DNA of 64,000 nt from CAVTJL01 sp963735065 (GTDB lineage Bacteria; Pseudomonadota; Alphaproteobacteria; Geminicoccales; Geminicoccaceae): the NCBI GenBank assembly GCA_963735065.1, contig CAVTJL010000003.1:140690-204689 (forward strand). The letters are read 5' to 3'. The position numbers and the translations under genes were made by a program. Position 1 is the stretch's first letter, and each line of letters begins with the position of its first letter. The notes below the pieces were generated by a model. That model searched no databases. It saw nothing but the letters and a program-made list of their open reading frames with translations, and was not told the origin of the DNA. This document shows positions 8,739 through 17,078 of this stretch, piece after piece.

Positions 8739-9521
8739 TTAGGGACCGAGCGGTTTGAGGCCCGCAATCCTTCTTGGGTCGTCGGGCTCGGGCGGCTCGC
8801 CCAGCTCGATCAAGCGCTTCTCGATGCGCTTGATGATCCACTCCGCCAGCGCCGGGTTGGCCCGGGCCATGGCGGCGAGGGGTGACAAGGAATCGGCGGA
8901 GGCGGGTTCGCCAGCATCGCCGGGGGGAATTTCTTCAGGTGTCTCGGGCGGCTCCTCGACGGGAGCCTCGACCGCTGCTGGCCCGAGCTCGGCCCTGACA
9001 AGAACAGCCTCGCCCACCTGCGCGGGGAGGAAGTCGACGAGGCGGTTGATGGCCTCCTGCGCCGGGCCCAGCGGATGCTGGCCGTAGCCCTGCATGGTCT
9101 CGGGCGAGGAGCCCGCGGGCGAAGGCGTGTCGCGGCGCTCGTAGGGCTGGCGCACGCTCTCGAAGCGCTCGACCACGAGCTTGACGAGGTGCCTTACCGG
9201 ATGCCGCGCCCGGTTCGCCTGGTAGACGACGAAGAGCATCGCGCGACGATCGCCGACGTCGATGAGGCTCGAAAGCTCCAGCCACGCCGTCTCGAACAGG
9301 CGGGCCTGCCGCTCGGGCAAAGGCAAAGCGCGGACGGCGGCGTACTGGTCGACCAGGCGGGAGAGGTCCCGGTCGCTGACAAAAGCCTCGATGTCCTCCT
9401 CCGTTGCCGTGTCGAGCCTTTTGATCTCGGCCGGGGAGAGACCGGCGGCGAGACGTCGGGCGAGCCGGCACTGGCGGGTGCCGGGCATCTTGATGGGGGA
9501 ACGGGTGAGCACGCGAGGCAT
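8739..9521 (-). CDS. Uncharacterised protein, paralogue of the gene at 43888-44847
   Basis: The protein has 260 residues. Residues about 30-115 carry a helical domain (IEAFVSDRDLSRLVDQYAAV, then LPLPERQARLFETAWLELSS). It aligns with a similar domain in the gene at 43888, sharing the pattern LV-x-x-Y, LP-x-x-ER-x-x-RL, A-x-x-ELE and GD. A Pro/Glu-rich linker follows, then a short C-terminal helix. No signal peptide or catalytic motif is seen. The ATG at 9521 lies exactly 7 bases after a -10 element, so the mRNA is predicted to be leaderless. Function is unknown. Confidence 0.65.
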   Translation of the reverse strand: MPRVLTRSPIKMPGTRQCRLARRLAAGLSPAEIKRLDTATEEDIEAFVSDRDLSRLVDQYAAVRALPLPERQARLFETAWLELSSLIDVGDRRAMLFVVYQANRARHPVRHLVKLVVERFESVRQPYERRDTPSPAGSSPETMQGYGQHPLGPAQEAINRLVDFLPAQVGEAVLVRAELGPAAVEAPVEEPPETPEEIPPGDAGEPASADSLSPLAAMARANPALAEWIIKRIEKRLIELGEPPEPDDPRRIAGLKPLGP

Positions 9522-9528
9522 GTGGGTC

Positions 9529-9557
9529 TATCTATAGGACTCGATGCCAGTTGTCAA
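9529..9557 (-). promoter_or_regulatory. Sigma70-type promoter placed for leaderless transcription
   Basis: On the minus strand TTGACA (9557-9552), a 17-base spacer and TAGATA (9534-9529) are followed by only 7 bases before the ATG at 9521. That places the expected transcription start on the start codon itself. The same layout occurs before the paralogue at 44847. An alternative -10 (TATAGA, 9536-9531) has a poorer 15-base spacer. Confidence 0.6.
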
Positions 9558-9558
9558 C

Positions 9559-10686
9559 CTAGGATTGATTCTTTTCTTTCGTCACTCGCTTGAGGGGAGG
9601 GCGGATTGCGTCGGCCAGTCTCGCCACGGCGTCCACGATCTCGTCCTCGGCCAGCTCGAAGGCGGCGCCGCGCACCGTGATCTCGAACATGGAAAGGCCC
9701 TGGATGGGGCAGTCTTCCAGCTGGTCGAAGAGCCAGATGCCCGTCGTCTCGGCAACCGTCAGAGCGGCCTCGCGCGCTGCCAGGGGATCGCCCTCGAGCG
9801 TGACGAGAAAGGCGTTGGCGTGGGGTGGGTCGGGGGTGACGCGCAGGCCGGGGATCGCTCGAAGGGCGGCCGCGATCGCCCGTGCCTTCGCATGGAAGCG
9901 GCCCATCTGCGGCAGCCGCTCGTCGAGGGCCTTCAGAGCGGACAGCAAGAAAGGAAAGCTTCTGAGCGCGCGTCCGCCGGCCCGGCGCTGCCAGATGCGC
10001 ACCTCGTCGAGAACGTCGCCGGGACCGGCGAGCGCCGCCCCGGCGAGCCCGCCCAGCCCCTTGTCGAAGGCCACGTAGATGGTATCGAACAGGCCCGCGA
10101 TCTCGGCCAGCGGCCGGTCGTAGAAGGGCTGGCTTTCCCACAGCCGGGCGCCGTCGAGGTGGAGCGGGATGCCGCGCGACCGGGCGCTGCCCGTGATGGC
10201 CACGAGATCCTCCCAGGGGTGGAGGAGGCAGCCGAGGCGGCGGAGCGGCATCTCGATCGTGAGGGCGCCCAGCGGCTCGGCGATGCGGTCGAGGTCGACC
10301 GGGCTCGGCAGCCGGTCGTAGCCGCCGAGCGAGGCCGCCGTCATGCCCCACAGCTCCTGATAGGCGCGGGCCTCGTATTCCTCGAGATGGGCGCGGGGAT
10401 GCATGGCGACGCGCCGGCAGCCGGCCCGGCCGGTGAGGACGCGCAGCGCCGCCATCTGGGCGAGCTTGCCGCTGGGAAGAAAAAGCGCCCGCTCCTTGCC
10501 GAGCAGGGCCGCGACGCGTCCCTCGAGCCGGTCGAACAGCTCGCCCGCCTGGTAGGTGTCGGCCTCGGCCTCGCCGGCATAGGCGGCAAGCTCGGCCAGC
10601 GCCGCGGCGGGGCTGGGCGCGTGGTCGCGCGACAGCCGGCGGGGGCAGCGGCTGCGGATCTGCGCTGCGCGATCGTCCTCGTTCAT
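9559..10686 (-). CDS. PLP-dependent threonine aldolase / beta-eliminating lyase family protein
   Basis: The protein has 375 residues, the usual size for fold-type I threonine aldolases. Visible landmarks are ERALFLPSGKLAQMAALRV (cofactor phosphate region), LHLDGARLWES (the Asp that contacts the pyridine nitrogen) and YVAFDKGLGGLAGAALAG, in which the Lys is the Schiff-base residue. Low-specificity L-threonine aldolases cleave threonine to glycine and acetaldehyde. The exact substrate is uncertain because several family motifs are altered. The start at 10686 is preceded by AGGGTG. Its stop abuts the promoter of the next gene. Confidence 0.8.
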   Translation of the reverse strand: MNEDDRAAQIRSRCPRRLSRDHAPSPAAALAELAAYAGEAEADTYQAGELFDRLEGRVAALLGKERALFLPSGKLAQMAALRVLTGRAGCRRVAMHPRAHLEEYEARAYQELWGMTAASLGGYDRLPSPVDLDRIAEPLGALTIEMPLRRLGCLLHPWEDLVAITGSARSRGIPLHLDGARLWESQPFYDRPLAEIAGLFDTIYVAFDKGLGGLAGAALAGPGDVLDEVRIWQRRAGGRALRSFPFLLSALKALDERLPQMGRFHAKARAIAAALRAIPGLRVTPDPPHANAFLVTLEGDPLAAREAALTVAETTGIWLFDQLEDCPIQGLSMFEITVRGAAFELAEDEIVDAVARLADAIRPPLKRVTKEKNQS

Positions 10687-10871
10687 GGACGGCACCCTGG
10701 CGCCGGGCGTGCGGGCAAGCAAGCGCGTGGTGGTTTTCCTACTCCGAGTGGGCCGCGTGGGCCGCGGGCGCCAATCGGGGGCAGCGGGACGGCGGCGGAT
10801 CTGGCATCAGGGGGAGGCGGGCCGGTCGGCGCGGCGGATCGGCCCTGGAAAAAGCTGGCAGCGAGGGAGCC

Positions 10872-11279
10872 ATGAAGCGACTATCGGCGATCGCCATCCT
10901 GCTCGTCCTGGCCTCATCGGCTGCGCGTGCGGACGAATGCCTCGACAAGGCGACCACCCAGGTGGAGCTGAACGGCTGCGCCGGAAAGGCCTTGGAGGCG
11001 GCGGATGCCGCGTTGAACGAGGCCTATCAGGCGATCCTCAAGCGGCTGGGCGACGACGCCGAGAAGCGAAAGCTGCTGGTCGGCGCCGAGAAGGCGTGGC
11101 TGTCCTTCCGTGATGCGGAATGCGCCTTCTCGTCGTCCTCGAGCGTGGGCGGCAGCATCCATCCGATGATCTTCGCGGAGTGCCTGACCACGGTGACCGA
11201 GAAGCGCCTGGCGGACCTCACCGCCTACCTGCACTGCGAGGAGGGCGATCTGAGCTGCCCGGTGCCGGCGGGGCAGTAG
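10872..11279 (+). CDS. DUF1311 (LprI-like) secreted protein
   Basis: The protein has 135 residues. A signal peptide (MKRLSAIAILLVLASSAARA) is followed by a DUF1311 domain: CLDKATTQVELNGCAGKALE, then AEKAWLSFRDAECAF with paired Cys, and ECLTTVTEKRLADL. LprI-type members inhibit lysozyme in some bacteria; that role here is inferred from the family. GAGGGAG sits before the ATG. It is probably periplasmic and disulfide-bonded. Confidence 0.8.
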   Translation: MKRLSAIAILLVLASSAARADECLDKATTQVELNGCAGKALEAADAALNEAYQAILKRLGDDAEKRKLLVGAEKAWLSFRDAECAFSSSSSVGGSIHPMIFAECLTTVTEKRLADLTAYLHCEEGDLSCPVPAGQ

Positions 11280-11367
11280 AAAGGAGCCGGGTCGGCTCGG
11301 GTTGGGCTGCGCCTCGCAAGGCGACTGCATCCCGCCTCGATGAGACGCCAGCGAGGAGAGTACGCCG

Positions 11368-11928
11368 ATGTACAGCTTCCCGATCATCGCGACGGTGCTG
11401 TCCATGGTGCTCGGTCTGTCGGTGACGCGCCTTCTGCTCGGTCTCGTGACCGTCTTTCGCATCCGCGATACCGCGCCGATCGATTGGGTTCCACTTGCGT
11501 GGAGCGGAATCCTGTTCCTGTTTCAGCTGCAGTTCTGGTGGGCCATCAATCAGCTTCCATCGCTGAGAGAAAGCTTCGACTTCGGGGAGTTCGTGTTCCT
11601 GGTCCTGCTGACCTTGATGCTCTTCCTGTCGGCAGCGCTTTTGCTGCCGAGCCGAAGCGAGGACGAGAAGGATGGCCTGAGGGCATATTTCGAGAAGGAC
11701 GGCCGCTACGCCCTCATGTCGCTTGCCATCTTTCTCATCCTCGCTGCCATCGCGAACATGACGTTCTACAAGGAGCCGGCATTGGGAGAGTGGTCGCTCC
11801 TCGACGTCCCGATGATCATTCTGCCTGTCGCCGCATTCCTGTCGAGAAAGCGCAGGATTTACGCCGTCATCACCGCCCTGTACCTGCCGTTGGCTGCCTT
11901 CGACACTTGGGTGTCGCTGATGTCTTGA
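11368..11928 (+). CDS. Multi-pass membrane protein of unknown function
   Basis: The protein has 186 residues with five or six hydrophobic segments (for example SGILFLFQLQFWWAINQL, FVFLVLLTLMLFLSAALLLP and FDTWVSLMS at the end). A short charged loop, SRSEDEKDGLRAYFEKDGRY, lies in the middle. GAGGAGAG precedes the ATG. Base composition is slightly less GC-rich than neighbouring genes. No family is recognised. The 272 bases after it hold no gene I can support. Confidence 0.7.
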   Translation: MYSFPIIATVLSMVLGLSVTRLLLGLVTVFRIRDTAPIDWVPLAWSGILFLFQLQFWWAINQLPSLRESFDFGEFVFLVLLTLMLFLSAALLLPSRSEDEKDGLRAYFEKDGRYALMSLAIFLILAAIANMTFYKEPALGEWSLLDVPMIILPVAAFLSRKRRIYAVITALYLPLAAFDTWVSLMS

Positions 11929-12200
11929 TCGTGCTTTCGACGTGTCGCCCTTCCTCCCTCTTCGACGCGACGAGCGCCTCGCGGTCCCACGGCGCAGGGC
12001 GCCGGAGCGGCTCGGCAGAGGGAAGGCCGAGGCTCCGCCGGCTCGCTGCCCGATTTTGCCGCTGGCCATCAGGGCCGGGCATTCGTAGAGGACAGGTGAG
12101 GCTCCGGGCGTCGCCCGTCGCCTCCGGTCATTCGCAGCGATGATGTCAGAACGATGATTGGGGAGAAGTCGATGAGAGAGCCTGAAAAGGAATGCCGTGA

Positions 12201-13487
12201 GTGGGCGTCCGGGCGGCCGTGCGGGCTGCGAAGTATCTGGGCGCCGTGGCCTTTGCGCTCGTCCTGGCCGCTCAAGGCCTGCCGGCGAGCGCCCAGCCGG
12301 GGGCCGAGCCCTATGTGCCGACCTGGGCGGCGAGCCCGCAGGCGATCTGGGCGCCGGATTTCTTCGCGCCGGTCGGCATCCCGCGCTCGCTGTTCGACCA
12401 GACGATCCGCCAGTATGGGCGCGTGAGCGTGGGCGGCCAGAAGGTGCGGGTGCGGTTCTCGAACCTCTACGGCACGGCGCCGCTGACGATCGATGCGGCG
12501 CATGTGGCCTTGGGCGGCGAGGGCGGCTCGATCAAGGAGGGCACGGACAAGCCGCTCACCTTCGGCGGCGAGGCCTCCGTGACGATCCCGCCCGGGGCGC
12601 CGGCGCTGAGCGATCCGGTGGAGCTCGACGTGCCGGCATTGGGCACCGTCGCCGTCTCGGCTTTTTTCGCCGAGATCTCGCCCACGACCACCTGGCACAA
12701 TGACGGCAGGCAAAAGGCCTATATCGCGAGCGGCAATGTGGTGGGCGAGACCAAGATCGAGCCCACGCAGACCGTGACCTCGCGCATTTTCCTGAGCGAG
12801 ATTCTGGTCGATGCGGCGCCGGACAGCCGGGCCGTGGTGCTGTTCGGCGATTCGATCACCGACGGCGACGGCTCGACGGTGGACGCCAACCATCGCTGGC
12901 CCGATTTCCTGGCCGAGCGGCTGCAGAAGATGGGCGGCGAGGCGGCCAAGGTGGCGGTGGTCAACGAGGGCATCTCGGGCGACCGCGTCCTCACCGACCG
13001 CATGGGCGACAACGCGCTGGCGCGCTTCGATCGCGACGTGCTGAGCCAGCCGCGCGCCGACACGGTGGTCCTCATGATGGGCATCAACGACATCGGCTGG
13101 CCCGGCACCGTGCTCTCGCCCAAGAACGAGGTGGCCCCCAGCGCCGATGAGATCATCGCGGGCTACAAGCAGCTCATCGCTCGGGCGCACGACCACGGCC
13201 TGAAGATCATCGGCGCCACGCTGACGCCCTTCGAGGACACGTTCCACGGCACGCCGATCTTCGGCTACTACAGCGAGGAGAAGGAGGCCAAGCGCGAGGC
13301 GGTCAACGCCTTCATCCGCAGCGGCGCCTTCGACGGTGTCATCGACTTCGACGCGGTGGTTCGCGACCCGGCGAACCCCAAGCACATCCTGGCGCAGTAC
13401 GACCACGGCGATCATCTCCACCCCAACGACGCCGGCTACAAGGCGATGGCGGAGTCGATCGACCTGAAGCTGCTCGGGATCCAGTAG
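12201..13487 (+). CDS. Secreted SGNH/GDSL-family esterase
   Basis: The protein has 428 residues from a GTG start. A signal peptide (LGAVAFALVLAAQGLPASA) is followed by an N-terminal beta domain to about residue 200, then the hydrolase core. Block I GDSITDG holds the nucleophile S218. Block II is NEGISGDR, block III is MGINDIG, and block V carries D404 and H407 in DHLHPND. This layout matches secreted SGNH esterases that act on polysaccharide acetyl groups or lipids; the substrate is not known. AAAAGGAA lies upstream of the GTG. A strong hairpin follows the stop. Confidence 0.85.
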   Translation: MGVRAAVRAAKYLGAVAFALVLAAQGLPASAQPGAEPYVPTWAASPQAIWAPDFFAPVGIPRSLFDQTIRQYGRVSVGGQKVRVRFSNLYGTAPLTIDAAHVALGGEGGSIKEGTDKPLTFGGEASVTIPPGAPALSDPVELDVPALGTVAVSAFFAEISPTTTWHNDGRQKAYIASGNVVGETKIEPTQTVTSRIFLSEILVDAAPDSRAVVLFGDSITDGDGSTVDANHRWPDFLAERLQKMGGEAAKVAVVNEGISGDRVLTDRMGDNALARFDRDVLSQPRADTVVLMMGINDIGWPGTVLSPKNEVAPSADEIIAGYKQLIARAHDHGLKIIGATLTPFEDTFHGTPIFGYYSEEKEAKREAVNAFIRSGAFDGVIDFDAVVRDPANPKHILAQYDHGDHLHPNDAGYKAMAESIDLKLLGIQ

Positions 13488-13498
13488 CGGAGCAGGCG

Positions 13499-13530
13499 CG
13501 CCCGGGGCTGGCTTTTGTCAGCTCCGGGCG
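13499..13530. terminator. Hairpin between convergent genes, likely bidirectional terminator
   Basis: A 12-bp stem (CGCCCGGGGCTG with CAGCTCCGGGCG, one G-T pair, 8-base T-containing loop) lies in the 49 bases between the convergent esterase and livF genes. There is no long T-tract outside the stem, so termination efficiency is uncertain. Confidence 0.6.
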
Positions 13531-13536
13531 GGTGGC

Positions 13537-14283
13537 TTAGGTGGCGTGGCGGGTGGCCGGGGCAGCGGCGGCGCCGCGGCCGAGGTAGAGCTCCTGGACG
13601 AGGCTGGCGTCCTTGAGCTCCTCGATCGTGCCCGAGGCGCCGATGCTGCCGTTGTGCATGAGGTAGCCGCGCTGGGCCACGGCCATGGCGAGGCCGGCGT
13701 TCTGCTCGACCAGGAGCACGGCGGCGCCGAAGCGCTCGCGGACGTCCTGGATGACGCGGCGCACGTCCTTCACGAGAAGGGGCGAGAGGCCGAGGGAGGG
13801 CTCGTCGAGGAGGAGGAGGCGGGGCCTTGCCATCAGGCCGCGGGCGATCGCCAGCATCTGCTGCTGGCCGCCGCTGAGCTCGCGGCCCTTGGCTTGGCGC
13901 TTTTGGGCGAGGATCGGGAAGTAGGCCTCCATGCGGGCGATGTCGGCCTCGACCTCGTCGCGGTCCTGCCGCGCATAGCCGCCGAGGCGGAGGTTCTCCT
14001 GAACGGTGAGCGGCGCGAAGATGCGGCGGGCCTCGGGCACCATGACGATGCCGCGGTTGGCGACGATGTCGGCGGGCTTCCCGGCGAGGTTCTGGCCGTC
14101 CAGGCGGATCGTGCCGCGCGTCGGCGGCAGCAGGCCGGAGATGGCCTTGAGGAGCGTCGACTTGCCGGCACCGTTGGGGCCGAGGATGGTCACGATCTCG
14201 CCTTCGTCGACGGTGATCGAGACGCCGTGATTGACGCGGATCGGGCCGTAGGCGGTGTGCACGTCGTCGACCGAGAGCAGCAT
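13537..14283 (-). CDS. livF: Branched-chain amino-acid-type ABC transporter ATP-binding protein LivF
   Basis: The protein has 248 residues, the standard LivF length. Walker A is GPNGAGKST, the ABC signature is LSGGQQQMLAIARGL, and Walker B is LLLLDEPSLGLSP, followed by the H-loop-like VEQNAGLA of LivF proteins. It forms the ATPase pair with LivG on the cytoplasmic face of the LivHM permease. Its ATG overlaps the livG stop (TGATG), so the genes are translationally coupled. It is the last gene of the leftward operon livJ/K-H-M-G-F. Confidence 0.92.
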   Translation of the reverse strand: MLLSVDDVHTAYGPIRVNHGVSITVDEGEIVTILGPNGAGKSTLLKAISGLLPPTRGTIRLDGQNLAGKPADIVANRGIVMVPEARRIFAPLTVQENLRLGGYARQDRDEVEADIARMEAYFPILAQKRQAKGRELSGGQQQMLAIARGLMARPRLLLLDEPSLGLSPLLVKDVRRVIQDVRERFGAAVLLVEQNAGLAMAVAQRGYLMHNGSIGASGTIEELKDASLVQELYLGRGAAAAPATRHAT

Positions 14284-15002
14284 CAGAGCTCGCCCCCCAA
14301 GTAGACCTCGAGGACCTTCGGGTCGTTGAGCACCGTCGTGGGCGGGCCTTCCGCGATCTTGGTGCCGAAGTCGAGGACGATCAGCCGCTCGCAGAGGGCG
14401 GTGATCATGTTCATGTCGTGGTCGATGACGCAGACGCCGATCTCCATGCCGGCGAGCAGGCGGATCATGCGCACCAGCTCCTCGGTCTCGGTATCGTTGA
14501 GGCCGGCCGCGGGCTCGTCGAGGAGCAGGAGCCGCGGGTGGGTGGCGAGCGAGATGGCGATGCCGAGACGGCGGAGGTTGCCGAAGGGCAGGGTGCCGGC
14601 GATCGCCTCGCCCTGGCTGCCGAGCCCGACGAACGACAAGAGATCCTCGGGCGAGTCCCAGCGCCGCTCGTGCCGGCGATGCCGCCCGCCATGCTCCCAG
14701 GCGGTCTGGACGTTCTCGAGAACGCTGACGCCGGCGAAGGTCATGGCCTGCTGGAAGCTGCGCGCGATGCCCTGGCGGGCGATCTCGGCCGCCGACCTGC
14801 CGGTGATGTCGTGGCCCTGCCAGGTGATGCGCCCGGCCGAGGGCGGGAGCGTGCCGGTGACGACGTTGAAGAGCGTGGTCTTGCCCGACCCGTTGGGCCC
14901 GACGATGCCCAGCACCTCATCGAGCCGGACGTCGACATCGACGCCGGCCAAGGCCACGACGCCGCCGAAGCGCTTCTCGAGGCCGCGGATCTCGAGCGCC
15001 AT
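14283..15002 (-). CDS. livG: Branched-chain amino-acid-type ABC transporter ATP-binding protein LivG
   Basis: The protein has 239 residues. Walker A is GPNGSGKTT and the Q-loop region reads ARSFQQAMTF. The signature is unusual: LPFGNLRRLGIAISLA replaces the LSYGQQRRLEIARAL of canonical LivG, as seen in several alphaproteobacterial members. Walker B is LLLLDEPAAGLND and the switch is VIDHDMN. The start at 15002 overlaps the livM stop by one base. It supplies one of the two ATPase subunits of the importer. Confidence 0.92.
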   Translation of the reverse strand: MALEIRGLEKRFGGVVALAGVDVDVRLDEVLGIVGPNGSGKTTLFNVVTGTLPPSAGRITWQGHDITGRSAAEIARQGIARSFQQAMTFAGVSVLENVQTAWEHGGRHRRHERRWDSPEDLLSFVGLGSQGEAIAGTLPFGNLRRLGIAISLATHPRLLLLDEPAAGLNDTETEELVRMIRLLAGMEIGVCVIDHDMNMITALCERLIVLDFGTKIAEGPPTTVLNDPKVLEVYLGGEL

Positions 15003-16048
15003 CAGGATGCTCCTTGCGCCCGCCGGCCCCGGCCCGAGACGAGCCAGCGCCAGGCGTCGATGACGCCGGCGATCACGCCGCCCGGCAGCAGCATGATGAC
15101 GGCCACGAGCGCCACGCCGTAGGCGATGCGCGAATCGACGGGATCGAGGTGCATGACCTCGGGCAGGAAGTTGACGATGATGGCCCCGGCAAGCGGCCCA
15201 TAGAGCATGCGCGGGCCGCCCAGCATCACCATGAGGGCGAGGTAGACGCTGGGGAAGGTGTCGTAGAGCGTGGGCGAGATGTGCTGCAGAAAATAGGCCT
15301 GGAGCACGCCCGCGAGGCCGGCGAAGAGGCCGCTCAGCATGAAGGCCGCAACTTTGTGGAAGCCCGTGTGGATGCCGATCGAGCGGGCCAGCACCTCGTT
15401 CTCGCGGATGGCGCGCAGCGTGCGGCCGTAGCGCGAGATGCCGACGAGCCAGGTGACGAGAATGCACAGAAGAACAAGAGTGACGGTCAAGTAATAAAAA
15501 TTAAGAATCTTGTCGAGGTTGATGCCGAGCAGGTGGCCGACGGGGCCGACATCGAGGCCGGCGGCGGCACCGGTGAAGGAGCCGCCGTTCGTCATGGTGA
15601 TGCTGAAGAGGGCGCCGAAGGCGAAGGTGATGATGATGAAGTGGTGGCCGGCGACGCGCAGCGAGGGCAGGCCCAGGATGCCGGCGACGAGGGCCGTCAC
15701 CACCATCGCGAAGGGGATCGAGGACCAGAAGCCGAGGCCGAACGAGCCCGCGAGGATGGCGGCCGTGTAGGCGCCCACACCCATCAGGGCCGCGTGGGCG
15801 ATCGAGAGCATGCCGGCCTGGCCGAAGAGGATGCCCAGGCCGTAGAGCGTGATGGCCGAGATGCCGGTCGAGATGGCGATCGAGAGGAAGCGGTAGCTGT
15901 GGTCGATGAACGGTGCGGCGACGAGGGCCGCCACGACCAGCAGCGCGATGATGCCCGCCTCCCAGGAGCGGGGGCGGCGGGCCGCCCGCGCGCTGGGGGC
16001 GCCGGCGGTGGCGGGCACCGCACCTTGCATGTTGGCGGCCTCAGACAC
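15002..16048 (-). CDS. livM: Branched-chain amino-acid-type ABC transporter permease LivM
   Basis: The protein has 348 residues with about nine hydrophobic segments. The family motif GQAGMLSIAHAALMGVGAY is present near residues 75-95, and the coupling-helix region reads RTLRAIRENEVLARSIGI. It forms the membrane channel together with LivH. Its start lies 8 bases inside the livH reading frame, and its stop overlaps the livG ATG. Confidence 0.92.
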   Translation of the reverse strand: MSEAANMQGAVPATAGAPSARAARRPRSWEAGIIALLVVAALVAAPFIDHSYRFLSIAISTGISAITLYGLGILFGQAGMLSIAHAALMGVGAYTAAILAGSFGLGFWSSIPFAMVVTALVAGILGLPSLRVAGHHFIIITFAFGALFSITMTNGGSFTGAAAGLDVGPVGHLLGINLDKILNFYYLTVTLVLLCILVTWLVGISRYGRTLRAIRENEVLARSIGIHTGFHKVAAFMLSGLFAGLAGVLQAYFLQHISPTLYDTFPSVYLALMVMLGGPRMLYGPLAGAIIVNFLPEVMHLDPVDSRIAYGVALVAVIMLLPGGVIAGVIDAWRWLVSGRGRRAQGAS

Positions 16049-16910
16049 TGCGCGGGCCCTCGGTGCCGCCGAGCAGGCCCTGCGGCCTGATCAGCAGGAT
16101 GATGATCATGAGCGCGAAGGAGTAGGCGTCGGTCCATTGCGGCAGGCCGTAGCCGGCGCTGAGCCCGTCGACGAGGCCCAGGATGATGCCGGCGATCACC
16201 GCACCCGTGACGTTGCCGAGCCCGCCGATCAGCGCCACGGCGAAGCCTTTCACGACGACCTGGCTGCCGATGAAGGGGGTGATCGGGAAGAGCGCTATCA
16301 GGAGCGCGCCGCCCAGGCCGGCGAGGAAGCTGCCATAGACGAAGACGGCGGTGACGTAGCGGCGGACGGGGATGCCCATCAGCGCTGCCGTCTCCTGGTC
16401 GGAGACGCTGGCGCGGAGCGCCAGGCCATAGCGGCTGCGCGAGATGGTGAGGAAGGTGACGGCGACGACGAGGACGGTGACCGCCACGACGACGGCCCGC
16501 ATCACGACGATGCGCACCTCGCCCACCTGCCAGATGGTGCCGATCGGGTCGACGATGCTCTTCTGGTCGGAGTTCCAGATACGGATGACGATGTGCTGCA
16601 GCAGCACGATGAGCCCGAGCGAGACGATGAAGCCGTTCATCGGTCGCGCGAGGGTAAATCGGAAGAGGCCCCGCTCGAGCACGAAGCCCAGGATGGCGAC
16701 GACGATGCCGCTCAGGACGAGGGCGAGGAAGAAGTTGACGCCGTTGCTGACGAGCGCCCAGGTCACCATGCCGCCCACCATCAGGAACTCGCCATGGGCG
16801 AAGTTGATGATGCCGGTCAGGCCGAAGATGATCGTGATGCCGATGCCGATGAGGATGATGACGCTGGCGACGGAGAGGCTGTTGACGATCTGCTGGATGA
16901 AGATGTCCAT
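16041..16910 (-). CDS. livH: Branched-chain amino-acid-type ABC transporter permease LivH
   Basis: The protein has 289 residues with about eight membrane segments. The signature GLTGIINFAHGEFLMVGGM near the N-terminus and the coupling helix region ALRASVSDQETAALMGI are typical. It is followed by overlapping livM. A 168-base gap with a large inverted repeat separates it from the binding-protein gene upstream. Confidence 0.92.
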   Translation of the reverse strand: MDIFIQQIVNSLSVASVIILIGIGITIIFGLTGIINFAHGEFLMVGGMVTWALVSNGVNFFLALVLSGIVVAILGFVLERGLFRFTLARPMNGFIVSLGLIVLLQHIVIRIWNSDQKSIVDPIGTIWQVGEVRIVVMRAVVVAVTVLVVAVTFLTISRSRYGLALRASVSDQETAALMGIPVRRYVTAVFVYGSFLAGLGGALLIALFPITPFIGSQVVVKGFAVALIGGLGNVTGAVIAGIILGLVDGLSAGYGLPQWTDAYSFALMIIILLIRPQGLLGGTEGPRSV

Positions 16911-16992
16911 CGCGTGACCCGTGCCGTGGTGCGTCGCTGGGGCAGGGCAGGCTGACGATCCGCCTGCTCCGGCCCTGCGTCAAGCGTGCGAA

Positions 16993-17059
16993 GGGCGGGT
17001 GAGGGCCTCCTGTCGCGACGACGGTCGTGTCACGCGCCGCGAACTCGCCTCACCCGCCC
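16993..17059. promoter_or_regulatory. Long inverted repeat between binding-protein gene and livH
   Basis: GGGCGGGTGAGG (16993-17004) pairs with CCTCACCCGCCC (17048-17059) across a 43-base loop. It lies directly after the stop of the binding-protein gene. A second imperfect stem (GCAGGGC with GCCCTGC) lies at about 16950-16980. Such structures after the first gene of ABC operons often cut readthrough so that binding protein exceeds permease; that role is inferred. Confidence 0.45.
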
Positions 17060-17078
17060 CCGAAGAGCCGATAAGAGA

